A stretch of DNA of 64,000 nucleotides, from assembly GCF_024362695.1 (NCBI RefSeq), contig NC_065425.1:5461001-5525000 (forward strand), given 5' to 3'. The notes under the pieces were generated by a model, which worked only from the letters and a program-made list of their open reading frames with translations, had not been told where the DNA came from and searched no databases. Positions within the stretch are counted from its first letter, which is position 1. Every line of letters starts with the position of its first letter. A program made the translations under genes and the position numbers. Shown piece after piece: positions 32,301 to 41,967 of this stretch. This DNA comes from Pectinophora gossypiella (taxonomy: Eukaryota > Arthropoda > Insecta > Lepidoptera > Gelechiidae).

Positions 32301-35154
32301 AGAGGTCGCCGTCACCGCCGACATACGTGAGATGTTTTTACAAGTAAAGATTCGCCCTGAAGATCGACCGGCTCAAATGTTCCTGTGGAGAGGTAACGAA
32401 CGAAAGAAGCCACCCACGGAATACGTCATGTCATCGATGATATTCGGCGCTCGAAGCTCACCATTCCTAGCGCACAGTGTGCGCAACCACAACGCACGCG
32501 CGCACGCTGAGACACACCCCGTGGCCCTCCGAGCGATAACAGAGAGCCACTACATGGACGACTTCGTGGAGAGCTACGCGACCAAGGAGGAAGCAACACG
32601 AGCAGTACACGAAGTAACCTACGTACACGAGCAAGCCGGGTTCATACTAGCCGGCTGGAACTCGAGTAATGAAGACGTGATACGAGACATACCCCCGGAC
32701 CGCCGCGCGCAGCTACCTAAGGAAATGGGAACCGCTGGTCATCAAGGCAAGACTCTAGGTCTAATATGGGAGGCCACTAAAGATGAACTAATGTTCAACA
32801 CCGCGCTGCCTAGGGTACCGGAGGAGGTCAAGACGTCAGCACGCCCGCCGACTAAGCGCGAAGCCCTCAGCGCTGTCATGTCGATCTTCGACCCACTTGG
32901 ACTGCTAAGCCATCTCACCATAACGGCTAAAATCCTACTGCAAGACTTATGGAGACAACAGAGGATAGGGTGGGATGACCAAGTGCCGGAAGAAGCCGCC
33001 GAGGACTTCACTAAATGGATACGAGCGGTCGACAGCGTGCGAGAAGTTAAACTGCCCCGTTGCTATGCGCCAACGAGGGGAGTACTGGAACGTCAGCTAC
33101 ACGTATTTAACGACGCGAGCGACAGAGCGTACGCCACGGTAGCGTACTGGCGAATCAAATACGAAAACGGAGAGGTCATCATCACGCTCGCCGGCGCAAA
33201 GGCTAAGGTAGCACCGGTGAAGGCACAGAGCATACCGCGACTGGAACTGCAAGCCAGCCTCATAGGCGCACGACTCGCCCACAGTATACAAGAAGAACAT
33301 AGACAGAAGGCTGACAGGATCGTGCTCTGGTCAGACTCGAAGACCGCTCTCCACTGGATTCGCAACGACATCATCAAGTACACGCCGTACGTAGCTCACC
33401 GCGTAGGCGAGATCGCTAACCTCACGCACGTCGAACAATGGAGATGGATACCGAGCGAGTTAAATGTAGCCGACGACGCCACACGACCTAACTACGAGGT
33501 GCGAGCCGACGAAAGATGGTTCATTGGCCCGGCGTTCCTCCGGGAAGAAGAAGAAAGGTGGCCATCGGAACGCACCGAAGAGGAAAATGACAACGGACAA
33601 GACGAGATAGTCTGCGCCACGGACAACAGCGAGGGGCCGGCCTACCTGCCTAACATAAGTCGGTTCTCCTCTTACGAGAGACTCGTCCGTGCGACAGCCT
33701 ACGTCTTACTAGCCGTCGATAAAATGAAGAAACGAACGCGAACACTGAAACTCGCCCATATCACAAAGGCAGAAGAGCTATGGTATAAGAAAATGCAAGA
33801 GGACTCGTACTCCGACGAAATAGAACGACTGAAAAAGGACTTGAAGTTACGTCCGAACAGCGCGCTGCGTAAGCTCGACCCACGGATAGACGACAGAGGC
33901 TTACTTACACTACACGGTCGCGTGGGCGTGGCGAGAATAAGCGAGCAGTCAAAAAGCCCGCTAATAATGGACGGCCGCCACGCTTTCACCCGGCTACTCG
34001 TCGCGCACGCACACAAGACGGCAAACCACGCTAACCGAGAGCAAGTTGTCAACGACCTGAAACAGAAGTTCTATATCACACGTATACGACCTACAGTACG
34101 AGCCGTGGAGCATTCATGTCAACTCTGCAAAGTGAAGAAAGCCAGACCGAGACCGCAAGTTCACGGAGACCTGCCCTACGAAAGACTCGCAGCGCACGCG
34201 AGGCCATTTAGCTACACGGGCCTCGACTTTTTCGGCCCTATGTACGTGACGGTCGGCCGACATAAGGAAAAGCGCTGGGGCGCCCTGTTTACGTGTCTTA
34301 CTACGCGAGCGGTCCATATAGAGATCTCACCGTCGCTATCTACGGATTCTGCTATTATGTGCCTACGGCGGATGGCGGCGCGGCGGGGGTGGCCAGTAAC
34401 AATCTACAGCGATAATGGGACGAACTTTCATGGCGCGGACGAAGAGCTGCGAGCAGCGCAGCGAGAGTGGGGCCCACAACTCAAGGACTTCGCTCTACTA
34501 CAACGAACGAACTGGAAATACATCGCACCCGGGGCACCGAATCAAGGTGGAGCATGGGAGCGGCTAATACGCTCGGTTAAGACAGCGTTAGTCGCCACAC
34601 TACACGAGCGCTACCCCAGGGACGAAGTACTCGCCACATTACTCACGGAGGCAGAGTACACGGTCAACGCACGCCCTCTCACTCACGTGCCAGTTGAACC
34701 AGGAGACATGGAGGCGCTGACACCGAATCACTTCCTACTGGGGACCTCCGGCGGCCTACCCACTACCGGGCCGTGCAGGGAGGTAGACAGGAGGACCTGG
34801 AGAGCCACGCAGGCGCTGGCTGACGTGTTTTGGCGTCGATGGCTAACGGAGTACCTACCTACACTCATACCACGTGGAGGCACACGGAGCGGGCGCGGAG
34901 CGGACCTGAAAGTTGGTGACGTCGTGATTATCACTGATCCAGTACTGCCGAGGAACATCTGGCCACGAGGTGAAGTAATCCGACTGCATCAAGGACCCGA
35001 CGGATTGACCAGAGTCGCTGACGTACGAACAAGAGGAGGGATATTCCGCCGACCTCTACGACGTCTCGCCGTCCTCCCGGTGAAAGAAGGCTGCGAAGAT
35101 CTACGCCGAGGGGAGGATGTTACGGACAGCCGAGAAGAGGAGGTCGCGGGCTAA
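29377..35154 (+). CDS. BEL/Pao gag-pol polyprotein, intact
   Basis: Single frame of 1,925 aa if translation starts at the ATG at 29377 (MPITRSKK); the frame is open further upstream but has no ATG there. Order: five 7-residue TFEAREN-like repeats (residues 9-43), coiled region, gag domain of the DUF1759 type (LPTFSGAATEWLPF, about 289), two Cys/His knuckles (about 515-575), aspartic protease of the DUF1758 type (LLDEG at 637-641), and reverse transcriptase with YMDD at 1059-1062. RNase H follows with FNDAS (Asp1246) and WSDSK, then a zinc-binding HHCC domain and the integrase core D1617, D1679, E1728 (NQGGAWE). A DUF5641-type C-terminal domain ends the protein. No stop or frameshift is seen. 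The last 12 codons run into the 3' LTR. The protease triad reads D-E-G rather than DSG/DTG. Confidence 0.95.
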   Translation: MPITRSKKTFEARENTFEARENTFEARENTFEVREKTFEDREKSAPASAAPMVLIERDTAALPRTTTSAMHIDEQPASTSAASANTVVPQRRLVTSTEGGQVQVPPVRASTRSVRSMRSTASTAARIRQAELDAEIQLAEMKQQELRLEAIKVKAKLERSVAMIREESERGSQIDEQEIAAETHTEEQQRVHDWLIEMEYSQPRGEGRRPPQHSMEPVLCARNAHASERDGRWNREARGKETELRPPSPIPNQRTSFHATNKEEDTVDRIAQALEKIVNKRPVPRQAHELPTFSGAATEWLPFKAAMRDSTTMYKYSDYENLARLRNCLRGNAQETVAALLYSATSPDEIMRTLEQCFGRPEMLIERAMEDIKKLPKSGTSAGELNTLAVKLKNIVCVLGGVDERGYLRNPMLTREVIEKLSPHLKSRWYDFAYEHGDPSEAEIATLSRFLEREADRAMRFSYATSPQSLKETFNNQEKKSFSRERPRKDVKVYATTETPTAPTVEREKEAVTKRCLCCGGNHDVPDCKKYKRMTVNERWQWVKEEKICFKCINGKHRRFTCKAKRCGIENCLLPHHSTLHMDTSPAAATQPKSPPVNEENVLSASATTSGPVKVLLKVCPVEIRVPGGPSLKRYALLDEGATITLMDEGLANDLGARGHVSPLHIHGATASQKETQSRVVKIEVRGQHEEQFHDITAHTVKQLTIGSQTVKRKFIEYEHLKHLPLDDMSYESARPSLLIGADNWHLIISKEILIGKRYEPIASRTELGWTIHGTVPRSLYRGEDQLVLHVHAKTEKDVRNFANEDGELNALIKTHYDVDALGIALITKPRKAEERAIDIFNKTIERVNGRYQVGLPWRDEQVVMPPSYEMAFRRLRTIERKMDQSPEFRAAYTSQIENLLTKGYAAVANGDERDNDKSWYLPHFAVTNPNKPGKVRLVFDAAAKSRGESLNDHLLDGPDLLRALPGILYRFREKEVAVTADIREMFLQVKIRPEDRPAQMFLWRGNERKKPPTEYVMSSMIFGARSSPFLAHSVRNHNARAHAETHPVALRAITESHYMDDFVESYATKEEATRAVHEVTYVHEQAGFILAGWNSSNEDVIRDIPPDRRAQLPKEMGTAGHQGKTLGLIWEATKDELMFNTALPRVPEEVKTSARPPTKREALSAVMSIFDPLGLLSHLTITAKILLQDLWRQQRIGWDDQVPEEAAEDFTKWIRAVDSVREVKLPRCYAPTRGVLERQLHVFNDASDRAYATVAYWRIKYENGEVIITLAGAKAKVAPVKAQSIPRLELQASLIGARLAHSIQEEHRQKADRIVLWSDSKTALHWIRNDIIKYTPYVAHRVGEIANLTHVEQWRWIPSELNVADDATRPNYEVRADERWFIGPAFLREEEERWPSERTEEENDNGQDEIVCATDNSEGPAYLPNISRFSSYERLVRATAYVLLAVDKMKKRTRTLKLAHITKAEELWYKKMQEDSYSDEIERLKKDLKLRPNSALRKLDPRIDDRGLLTLHGRVGVARISEQSKSPLIMDGRHAFTRLLVAHAHKTANHANREQVVNDLKQKFYITRIRPTVRAVEHSCQLCKVKKARPRPQVHGDLPYERLAAHARPFSYTGLDFFGPMYVTVGRHKEKRWGALFTCLTTRAVHIEISPSLSTDSAIMCLRRMAARRGWPVTIYSDNGTNFHGADEELRAAQREWGPQLKDFALLQRTNWKYIAPGAPNQGGAWERLIRSVKTALVATLHERYPRDEVLATLLTEAEYTVNARPLTHVPVEPGDMEALTPNHFLLGTSGGLPTTGPCREVDRRTWRATQALADVFWRRWLTEYLPTLIPRGGTRSGRGADLKVGDVVIITDPVLPRNIWPRGEVIRLHQGPDGLTRVADVRTRGGIFRRPLRRLAVLPVKEGCEDLRRGEDVTDSREEEVAG
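29401..29505 (+). repeat. 21-bp in-frame tandem repeat x5 at gag N terminus
   Basis: Five units of 'acctttgaagctagagagaa'+c. Units 1-3 encode TFEAREN; units 4 and 5 encode TFEVREK and TFEDREK. The heptad length and alternating charge favour a short helical or coiled segment. Confidence 0.85.
35107..35117 (+). promoter_or_regulatory. Polypurine tract of BEL/Pao element
   Basis: 'gaggggagga' directly precedes the 3' LTR, the expected site of plus-strand priming. It lies inside the gag-pol frame. Confidence 0.7.
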
Positions 35155-35546
35155 TTTAATTCACGCACGACCCGCTAATTGCGTCGCGAAACGGAAGAGC
35201 GACGCGGGGAGCGGTGCGGGGAGCGACGCGGGGCATGGCGCGGGGAGCGACGCGAGGAGCGGATACATGGCGCGGCGCTCCTGATTGGCCGACGTAATGC
35301 GCGCACAGCCCGCTAGTTCCGGACCGAAGATTTCCAATAAGAATCTGATTGGACACGTCACGAATCACTTCTTCTCTACTTCTCACTGATTTTACATCGA
35401 TTATTTACGAATTTTTACCTAAGATTTTTTACTTGTATTTTACTTTTTAACTTTGTATTTTTAATGTGGTTTGCCAAATAAACCGGATCTTCACTTGCAC
35501 CGCGGGTTTTCTTCAGTCCCAGCAAATAAAATCTGCATAAGCAACA
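35118..35546 (+). repeat. BEL/Pao 3' LTR (429 bp)
   Basis: Same length and, by direct reading, same sequence as the 5' LTR. The gag-pol stop codon (35152-35154) lies 35 bases inside it. Confidence 0.95.
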
Positions 35547-35551
35547 ATAGT

Positions 35552-35854
35552 CTTATAGATAAAAGCAATAAATCAAAAATCTATTGATAAAATATTCTAT
35601 TATATCCACGTTGTGTGTGAGGGGTTTATCGCAATTATATTCAATATTTTCCGCTGATTTCTTGGCTCAACGACTTTAGTAGGCTTCCTTCAGATGCTCA
35701 TTCATTTCTCTCGAGTCTTTCGAGAGATTTACATTTTTATGAGTTCCCCTCTGTGAGTGAAATACAGTATAAAGTATTTCAACGGATTGAATATGCTTTT
35801 TTAGTATGTAGTTCGTATTTGTTAAGATTGAAATTTGGACTTACTCCAATCATC
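35552..35854. other. Intergenic, nothing recognised
   Basis: Host flank of the BEL insertion; no gene or repeat identified. Confidence 0.4.
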
Positions 35855-36145
35855 AATCAGCCCACGTTATCCCATTGCTGGGTATAGGCCTCCTCCATTC
35901 AGCACCATTCTATTCGTTCCTGTGCTTACCTCATCTACAACTTACCTGCCGTTGCAACGATGTCATTTGACCACTGGGTCGCTAGTTTGCCCACTGACAT
36001 TTTCATTTGCCGTGACCACCATTCTGTCACGGTGTTTTTAAACCGACCATCCTCGCATCTTGCCACGTATCCGGCCCATTTCCACTTGTGGCTCGTGATT
36101 CGCCCATCCACATCATAGACATTTTTAACGAATGTGGTCATGTGG
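35855..36145 (-). pseudogene. RTE-type LINE, C-terminal ORF fragment
   Basis: The minus strand encodes KWKWAGYVARCEDGRFK, then VTEWW and WSNDIVATAG. These are the WKWAGH.AR..D.RW..RVTEWW and W.DDI blocks that follow the RT domain in another RTE-like lineage. The left edge ('cccattgctgggtataggcc') is the ORF end (AYAQQW-type), also seen in sense at 59380-59480. Broken and 5'-truncated. Confidence 0.7.
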
Positions 36146-36269
36146 TGTGTGGTCCCATTTCCCTGGGCAGTGTTAGCTACTAGTCACAAATTGTTAAACT
36201 TAATTTATGTAAATGCTTTTGTAACCTTCACTTTTTTGGGAATAAAGTTATCCTATTCTATTCTATTCT

Positions 36270-36525
36270 GTGGTTGAGCCTTGGGCTCACGAGCTGAAGG
36301 ACCCGGATTCGAATCCCGGTTGGGTTACAACCTTGTGACCCTAGTTTGTTTAGGACATTACAGGCTGATCACCTGATTGTCCGAAAGTAAGATGATCTGT
36401 GTTTCTGAAGGCATGTTAAGTAATTGGTCCCGGCTACTACTTACTAAGTATAAGTAGTCGTCGACAACAGGGGTGATGATGTTGGTGATCGACCTCACAA
36501 CCCACGCGATAGAAGATCATAGACT
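36270..36525 (+). mobile_element. SINE-1 copy
   Basis: Head 'tgtggttgagccttgggctc', box B 'attcgaatcccggttgggt', body 'aagtaagatgatctgtgttt' and 'aaggcatgttaag', then a tail degraded to 'gatgatgttggtgatcgacc'. Confidence 0.7.
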
Positions 36526-37096
36526 TTCGTATTTCGATGAATATCAATATTGGGTACGCGGTCTACGAGAGAAATGCCTAATATTGAGCGTTCTAAGGCA
36601 CTTTCTGGACTTTCTCTAGTAGTTGGTAATAAATAATGATCTATTAGAATTGATATTCTATTAGTATGCTTCAATTTTTTAATGTGTTTTCATAATGTAA
36701 ATGAGAATTAGTGAATCACAGGGTCACTGAAATAATTTATAATCGAGTAAAAAGTAGCTATCTTGAAATATTTCTTTTGAAATGTTGATTGTTAAAATAA
36801 GTTTCAGTTTAAGTTTTTATTTAATGAAAATGATTATGAAAATTTCTTAAAAGTATAGGTGAAGCTCCTAGCGATAGTTACATAGCAAATATGTTTGATT
36901 GATATGCTGCTTTACATTTATTTTATCTTCGGTTACCAACGCCAGATCAACGACCAGAAGAATAATATCAGAAAATTATCATAATAATTATTACCACTAC
37001 CTAGCTCAGCTATAAGTAAGTAGTCTTCTGTAAAATGGTCGTTCTACCTTAATGGGCTAAGCATCTATATGTGTTTTGTATGAAAGATAAAATTTG
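36526..37096. other. Intergenic, nothing recognised
   Basis: A+T-rich, no supported feature. Confidence 0.4.
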
Positions 37097-37300
37097 AATT
37101 CAATTTCCAAAAATTCTTTATTCTGTGGGCAACATAGTTACACTTTGAATCGTCATTTTATAATCGTTTCTTCCGCCTAATATACTGCAGCTGTCACAAC
37201 CTGTATAGCCAGGGAAAAGAAGATGTAAGAAAAACCTCGCCATAGGGCCCTTGACGTTCTTAAAAAGAAAACATGAAGACATTCCTTGTTCAAATAAAAT
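37097..37300 (-). repeat. CR1/Jockey-type LINE 3' UTR fragment
   Basis: Diverged relative of 25862-26040: 'gcaacatagttacactttga', 'cacaacctgtatagcc' and 'aagaaaaacctcg' in the same order. Confidence 0.6.
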
Positions 37301-37974
37301 ATATTTATTCATGGTTCAGAGCTGTTCAGAGCCAATATATTAAGATTATGTGAATAAATTTGAACCACTTGTGAATAATCGATTTGTCTTGTAGAGAGGA
37401 GCTTTGTGGATTTACATAAATATACCTAGTGAGTAGTGAATGTTTCTATCAGATTCTAGAAGTTTATCTTTGTTTGAGAGAGTAGGTACAAACCTATATT
37501 TGTCTTTCTTGGAATGACACTATTTATATTTTTTTTATAACTTATATTTCAAGTCTTAATGCATGTTGGATACTCTTACAACTATTCAAGCAATTCTTCT
37601 TCTCTTCTTAAACTTTTTTAAAAGTTACTTTAACAAATTATTTTAGACATCTACTTAAAAAACTAAACGCCTAATAATAATAATTGTCACTAAACAAAAG
37701 ACTACAATACCAATATAAGAATGAATAAAGAAATGAGATATTTTATATGAGAGAATTAAAAATAAAATTATTTTTAAATTAATTAATTTATTTTTATTTA
37801 TTATTTTTTTATTAAAATTAATATGAAATGACTGACTGAATGACTTTTATTTTATATAAAGCCTTGACATAACAGCTAGAATAGTAAGGGTCCCTGTTAG
37901 TAACCCTCCTCGTACCGATGTCCCTCTTGACTTCAACCATTTTTGGGACTGTAAAGAGATAAAAAAAACTATTA
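37301..37974. other. A+T-rich intergenic, nothing recognised
   Basis: Contains TTATTTATT-type simple sequence at 37740-37815. Confidence 0.4.
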
Positions 37975-38060
37975 TTATTATTATAACCTTCACACGTCCC
38001 ACTGCTGGGCACAGGCAACTCAACCATGGGGAGTATGGAGCATACTCCACTTTGGTTGGT
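37975..38060 (-). repeat. SINE fragment, 'cactgctgggcacaggc' end
   Basis: Shares 'cccactgctgggcacaggc' and 'gagtatggagcatactcca' with 61595-61690 and 39715-39810, the tail side of a SINE-1-like family. Confidence 0.55.
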
Positions 38061-38689
38061 GATTATTATTGTTTATTTTACTTATTACCTGCGACTCGAC
38101 TCGGATAGTAGTTAATGCCATATGCGAAAAATTTATAATAAGGCACCTAAAAACGATTTAACCAAAAAAAAAAACAGTTTACCTCTTCGTTTAGACAACT
38201 TTCTTCATAATCTAGCTTAATGGAAGTAGAGCTGAAGTAACTCTTAACACATTGTTCTATAAGATATCGGAAGGCCTCGCAGTTTCTTCTGAAAAGATCT
38301 CTTCTGTTGTCTTTTACTGCTTGGACTAAGTTTAAGTTTATTTTGTTGGTCTCTGAAAATAAAAAAATACATGCATTAGTCAATGGGGTCTCACCTGGTA
38401 TAAAAATTTCAAATAACGACGGTGGGGTCTCGGACGGTACCGGGCTCCTGAAGAGTCTTTTGTCGCAAGCTGATTGGTCGCCTCAATTGCTACAGTAATC
38501 GGGTCGTCAATGTTGTCTATTGCGTTATTCTCGCCGCAAGGGCAGAATAATTGGTATTGAAAAACTTACGTTGTTTGCAATCCTCCTCGGCTAATATAGC
38601 AGTCACTTGATGATGAAAAAAGCCTGTAAAAAAGTGACAATATAATAGGTACGTCCCGCTGGTGGACATATAATTCCGGGTTATTCATT

Positions 38690-38940
38690 CATTTTAAAAA
38701 TCAACAGTTGTCAATCACCCGTCCCTTTCCTTTTCAGCGCATAAGATAATGACAGGTATGACTTAAAATTAGATGGTGTGTACGGTCACGAGTACTAATA
38801 TGTATACACTTTAAGACCATGTCACATTAACTTTTTTGACAAATTAAACCGTAAGTTTCAATAAATGTCAAATATGATAGTGCGAAAGGGTTCTAAAGTG
38901 TGTACATGATATTGCTCATGACTGTACAGGAATCATCACT
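38690..38940. mobile_element. MITE A inserted in MITE C
   Basis: The right part of a family C MITE (38690-38780: 'cgtccctttccttttcagc', 'aatgacaggtatgactt', 'agatggtgtg') is interrupted at TA by a 142-bp family A MITE (38783-38924, ends 'cggtcacgag' and 'ctcatgactg'). Family C resumes as 'caggaatcatcac'. TA appears on both sides of the insertion. Confidence 0.7.
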
Positions 38941-39709
38941 ATTAAATACTTACAAGTTATTCCAATCATCACTAGGCACAGAGACGTAACACTCATCTGA
39001 AATAGAAATCAACAAAATAAAAAAAAAAAACATTTATATTTATTGCACAATAATAAATTGCATAAATTATATGTATACCTAATCCGATAAAAATACATAC
39101 TTTTATAATAGGTACGTAAGTATGTTTCGACAAGTGAGCGCAAACAATAATATTAAGTTTCTAATTTACCTTAATAGTCATGACGTTATAAATAAAACAC
39201 GTATAAACACATATGCAGTGCAACAGTTTACTATATAAAGAAGAAAACAACAATAATTTGCTAAAATGGTCAGGAACTAGAGTGTGTAAAAGGCAGGGTT
39301 GCCGTAGATACTATTACTTATAATAGAATAAAATAATAATAGAATAATAAGAAATTATTTATTACAAATTCCTTCGAAGTTTAGTGCCCTACCTAATTTA
39401 AAATTTTGAAAGTTCGAGCGGCTTGTAGCTTTCTTCGGCCCGGCACTTTTTACTTGGTGCCCGAAACGAATGATACTTATCATATTATTATATTCTAAAC
39501 ATCACAAGTGCAGTTTGTAAACTAATCTTTTCTGCAAGCCCTATGCATTACTTACCGGGAATCGAAATTTAATAAATATTGTGATTAATGTTATTGGTTA
39601 TATGCGATAAGAAGGTACGAGGCCTTGTCATAGGTCATAAGCGTTGTACGAGTATCTATCCACAATAATTATGTATCATATCCATGTTGAAATTGCAACC
39701 CAATGGTAT

Positions 39710-40357
39710 ATAACATAACTTTAACAGCCTATATACTTCCCATTTCTGGGCACAGGCTTCCCCTCAATCTACCGGAGGAGCTACGAAGCATACTCCACTA
39801 CTCTGCTCCACTGCGGGTCAGTGGATGTGTCTTTTACGGCTTACGGCTTAACTTGTCCTCTGAAGCACGGAATCATCTTAATTTTTCGGATAATCAAGTG
39901 ATTCAAGCCTACAAAGTCCTTACCAAACAAAGGACAGTCTCACAAAATGATTTCGACAATGTCTCCAAAGGGAATCTATTTATTTATTAAGTACTTACTA
40001 CTACATCATATGTACAAAACATGAACAACTAAGTCAATCACTAAAATTAAGACTTCTAAATTTATGACAATTACAGTGTACGGTCACGAGCATTAATATG
40101 TATACACTTTGGTACCATGTCACATTAACTTTTTTGACAAATTGAACTGTAAGTCTCACTAAATGTCAAATGTGTTAGTGCGACAGAGTCCCAAAGTGGG
40201 TACATTATATTGCTCATGACTGTACATAGCATCTGCAAATTAATAATTTACTTAAAAAGCAGTCTTTATTTACACATAAATTTGAAATTAAAATAAAATA
40301 AAATCGAACCCGGACCTCCAGATCTGACCTAACCAATAGACCACGGAGGCTGTTGCG
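39710..40357 (-). mobile_element. SINE-1-like copy split by an insertion
   Basis: The 3' part (39710-39975) ends at 'gatttcgacaatgtctcc'. The tRNA-like head resumes at 40302-40357 ('aatcgaacccggacctccag', 'tagaccacggaggctgtt'). The undisturbed arrangement is seen at 61595-61915. The about 325 bp between the parts include a 142-bp family A MITE (40081-40222). Confidence 0.6.
40081..40222 (+). mobile_element. MITE family A, 142 bp, TA-flanked
   Basis: Ends 'cggtcacgagcattaatatg' and the complement of 'cagtcatgagcaatataatg'. TA lies on each side. Same length as the copies at 16088 and 38783. Confidence 0.8.
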
Positions 40358-41483
40358 TATTGGAGCAATATATCAAGAGTAGCTACGTGTTGAAGAATTA
40401 TGGCTCTGTTCACCCCAATAGGGATGCGGGTTTGACTACATGCATGTATGTACTGTTAAAGCAGTGAAAATAGTCATCGGTTATAAATAACTTCATTATA
40501 AGGAAATAAACACCCGCCCTATTATTACAAAAACTATCACAAATTTAAAATGTATAATTCTCGCAACGAAAGAATTCCACGGATTTTAACGGAACTAATT
40601 GAAAAGTCATAATAATTCTATGCAGAATCTGCAACACTAGCGCCGCGGCCGCTGGACGTCTTTCGTGGTGCGCACTATAATTTAAACCTGGTGCTTATTA
40701 TCTATAGTCTTCGTATATAAGAAGGCTAGTATTTGCTACAGATTGTCTCTGAGACAAACTGCAGAAAATATCATGTCCCGTATTAGAAAAACCGTATAAT
40801 TTTGTATCTTCATATTCAAAAATTCAAAATTCTTTCTTAGTTAAAAACTATTTACAGTAATAAAGGTGATTGGAGTCTCCTTTTAGGCGTAGTGCCCTTG
40901 TCAAGGGACTCCGCTCTTCCATATTATCTTCCAAAGCAAGTTGTACACAAATGCGCTATTTGCAAATTTTGAATTTGTATGTAGCTTATAATACGACTAA
41001 TACAAGATGACGTCACGATGTTATATTGTCATTCTTTCTTACTAGTCCAGAAATTTGGTAGCATATCTTCCTGTATCGACGACAGTCTATATAAAAGTTG
41101 ATTTTACCGTTGAATGCTTTACCTGACTTTTTAAAATTGCAATAATTTTATTCGTAATCAATACAATTCAGGAGCCTTTGGTGATTGATAACAAGAGGGA
41201 GTTAAAAAGGCCACATTTAAAAAAAAAATTAGCTTGATATATCTTGTTTTTAGTTTCACTGTCAAGTAACGTGTTTTTTGGAACGACATAATGATTATAA
41301 TATTTTCCTTCTTATCAAGCAAAGATAGATAGAAATATATACCTAAATGAAAATTTTACTGGCCCAAAAACAATATTAATATTTTCATACGATAAAGAGT
41401 TTACACAACTGTCATGCTCTATTTCTTTGTCAAAATGTAAGAGACAAGTCAAACACACTAAAAAATTCACAGTCCATATCACA
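40358..41483. other. Intergenic with short repeat pieces
   Basis: 40820-40990 looks like a LINE 3' tail in minus orientation ('aaaattcaaaattctttctt'). 40385-40450 is related to the 8385 repeat. 41165-41225 ends in 'ttaaaaaggccacattt', a diverged end of MITE family D. No gene. Confidence 0.4.
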
Positions 41484-41555
41484 TCTTCGGTAGTATAGTG
41501 GTCAGTATCCCCGCCTGTCACGCGGGAGACCGGGGTTCGATTCCCCGCCGGAGAG
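41484..41555 (+). tRNA. tRNA-Asp (anticodon GUC)
   Basis: 72 nt. The acceptor stem tcttcgg pairs with ccggaga (one T:G wobble), discriminator G. The anticodon stem cccgc/gcggg encloses the loop ctgtcac with anticodon GTC. The T arm cggggttcgattccccg is perfect and the D arm 'tagtatagtgg' is canonical. A T-rich pol III terminator follows within 15 bp (attttttg, then a long T run). No intron. Unlike the SINE heads nearby, every arm folds, so this is a real gene. Confidence 0.95.
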
Positions 41556-41560
41556 AACTT

Positions 41561-41581
41561 ATTTTTTGTTTTTTTTTTTTA
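41561..41581 (+). terminator. Pol III terminator of tRNA-Asp
   Basis: T6 then an uninterrupted run of T directly downstream of the tRNA. Confidence 0.8.
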
Positions 41582-41967
41582 TGTCACTACAATATTTTTA
41601 TAGATGAATCGAATCCAGGCCCTCAAAGAGAGCTCAAAAGCTATAAAATTATAAAAAATATAGGTATCTTACAAAGACAAAAGAGCGATGTATTTGCGTG
41701 TTGAGATATTTCATATCTATTGCACTTATTGTTATTATTAGTATTAACCTTCACTTATATTAGTAATACTTTATTCTACAATCAGTATAGTGTGAGTCAG
41801 TGTACAAAACAGTTGTTTATCTACTCAAATAGTGATAGAGTTATTATTAAATTAAACATAAATAAACATTATTAATAAGATATAAGAGCATTTGTCAAAA
41901 CAAAGTAGGACACGGACACTATCAACCTACTTGTTTACAAAATATTATTATTATTTTTGTTTACGTG
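41582..41967 (+). promoter_or_regulatory. 5' flank of the P450 gene
   Basis: About 385 bp between the tRNA terminator and the P450 start codon. TCAGT at 41782-41786 and again at about 41796 match the arthropod initiator. No convincing TATA box at the right spacing. Promoter assignment is by position only. Confidence 0.3.

Larger units (their letters stand above)
28436..35551 (+). mobile_element. Full-length BEL/Pao LTR retrotransposon with target duplication
   Basis: The element proper is 28441-35546 (7,106 bp). It is flanked by a 5-bp duplication, 'atagt', at 28436-28440 and 35547-35551. The LTRs start TGTTAC and end GCAACA, with TG..CA termini. Order: 5' LTR, primer-binding region, purine-rich 5' leader with 20-bp tandem repeats, a single gag-pol frame, polypurine tract, 3' LTR. 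No env-like frame is present. The LTRs appear identical and the frame is unbroken, so the copy should be young and possibly competent for transposition. BEL/Pao elements were first described in silk moths, which fits the host. Confidence 0.95.
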
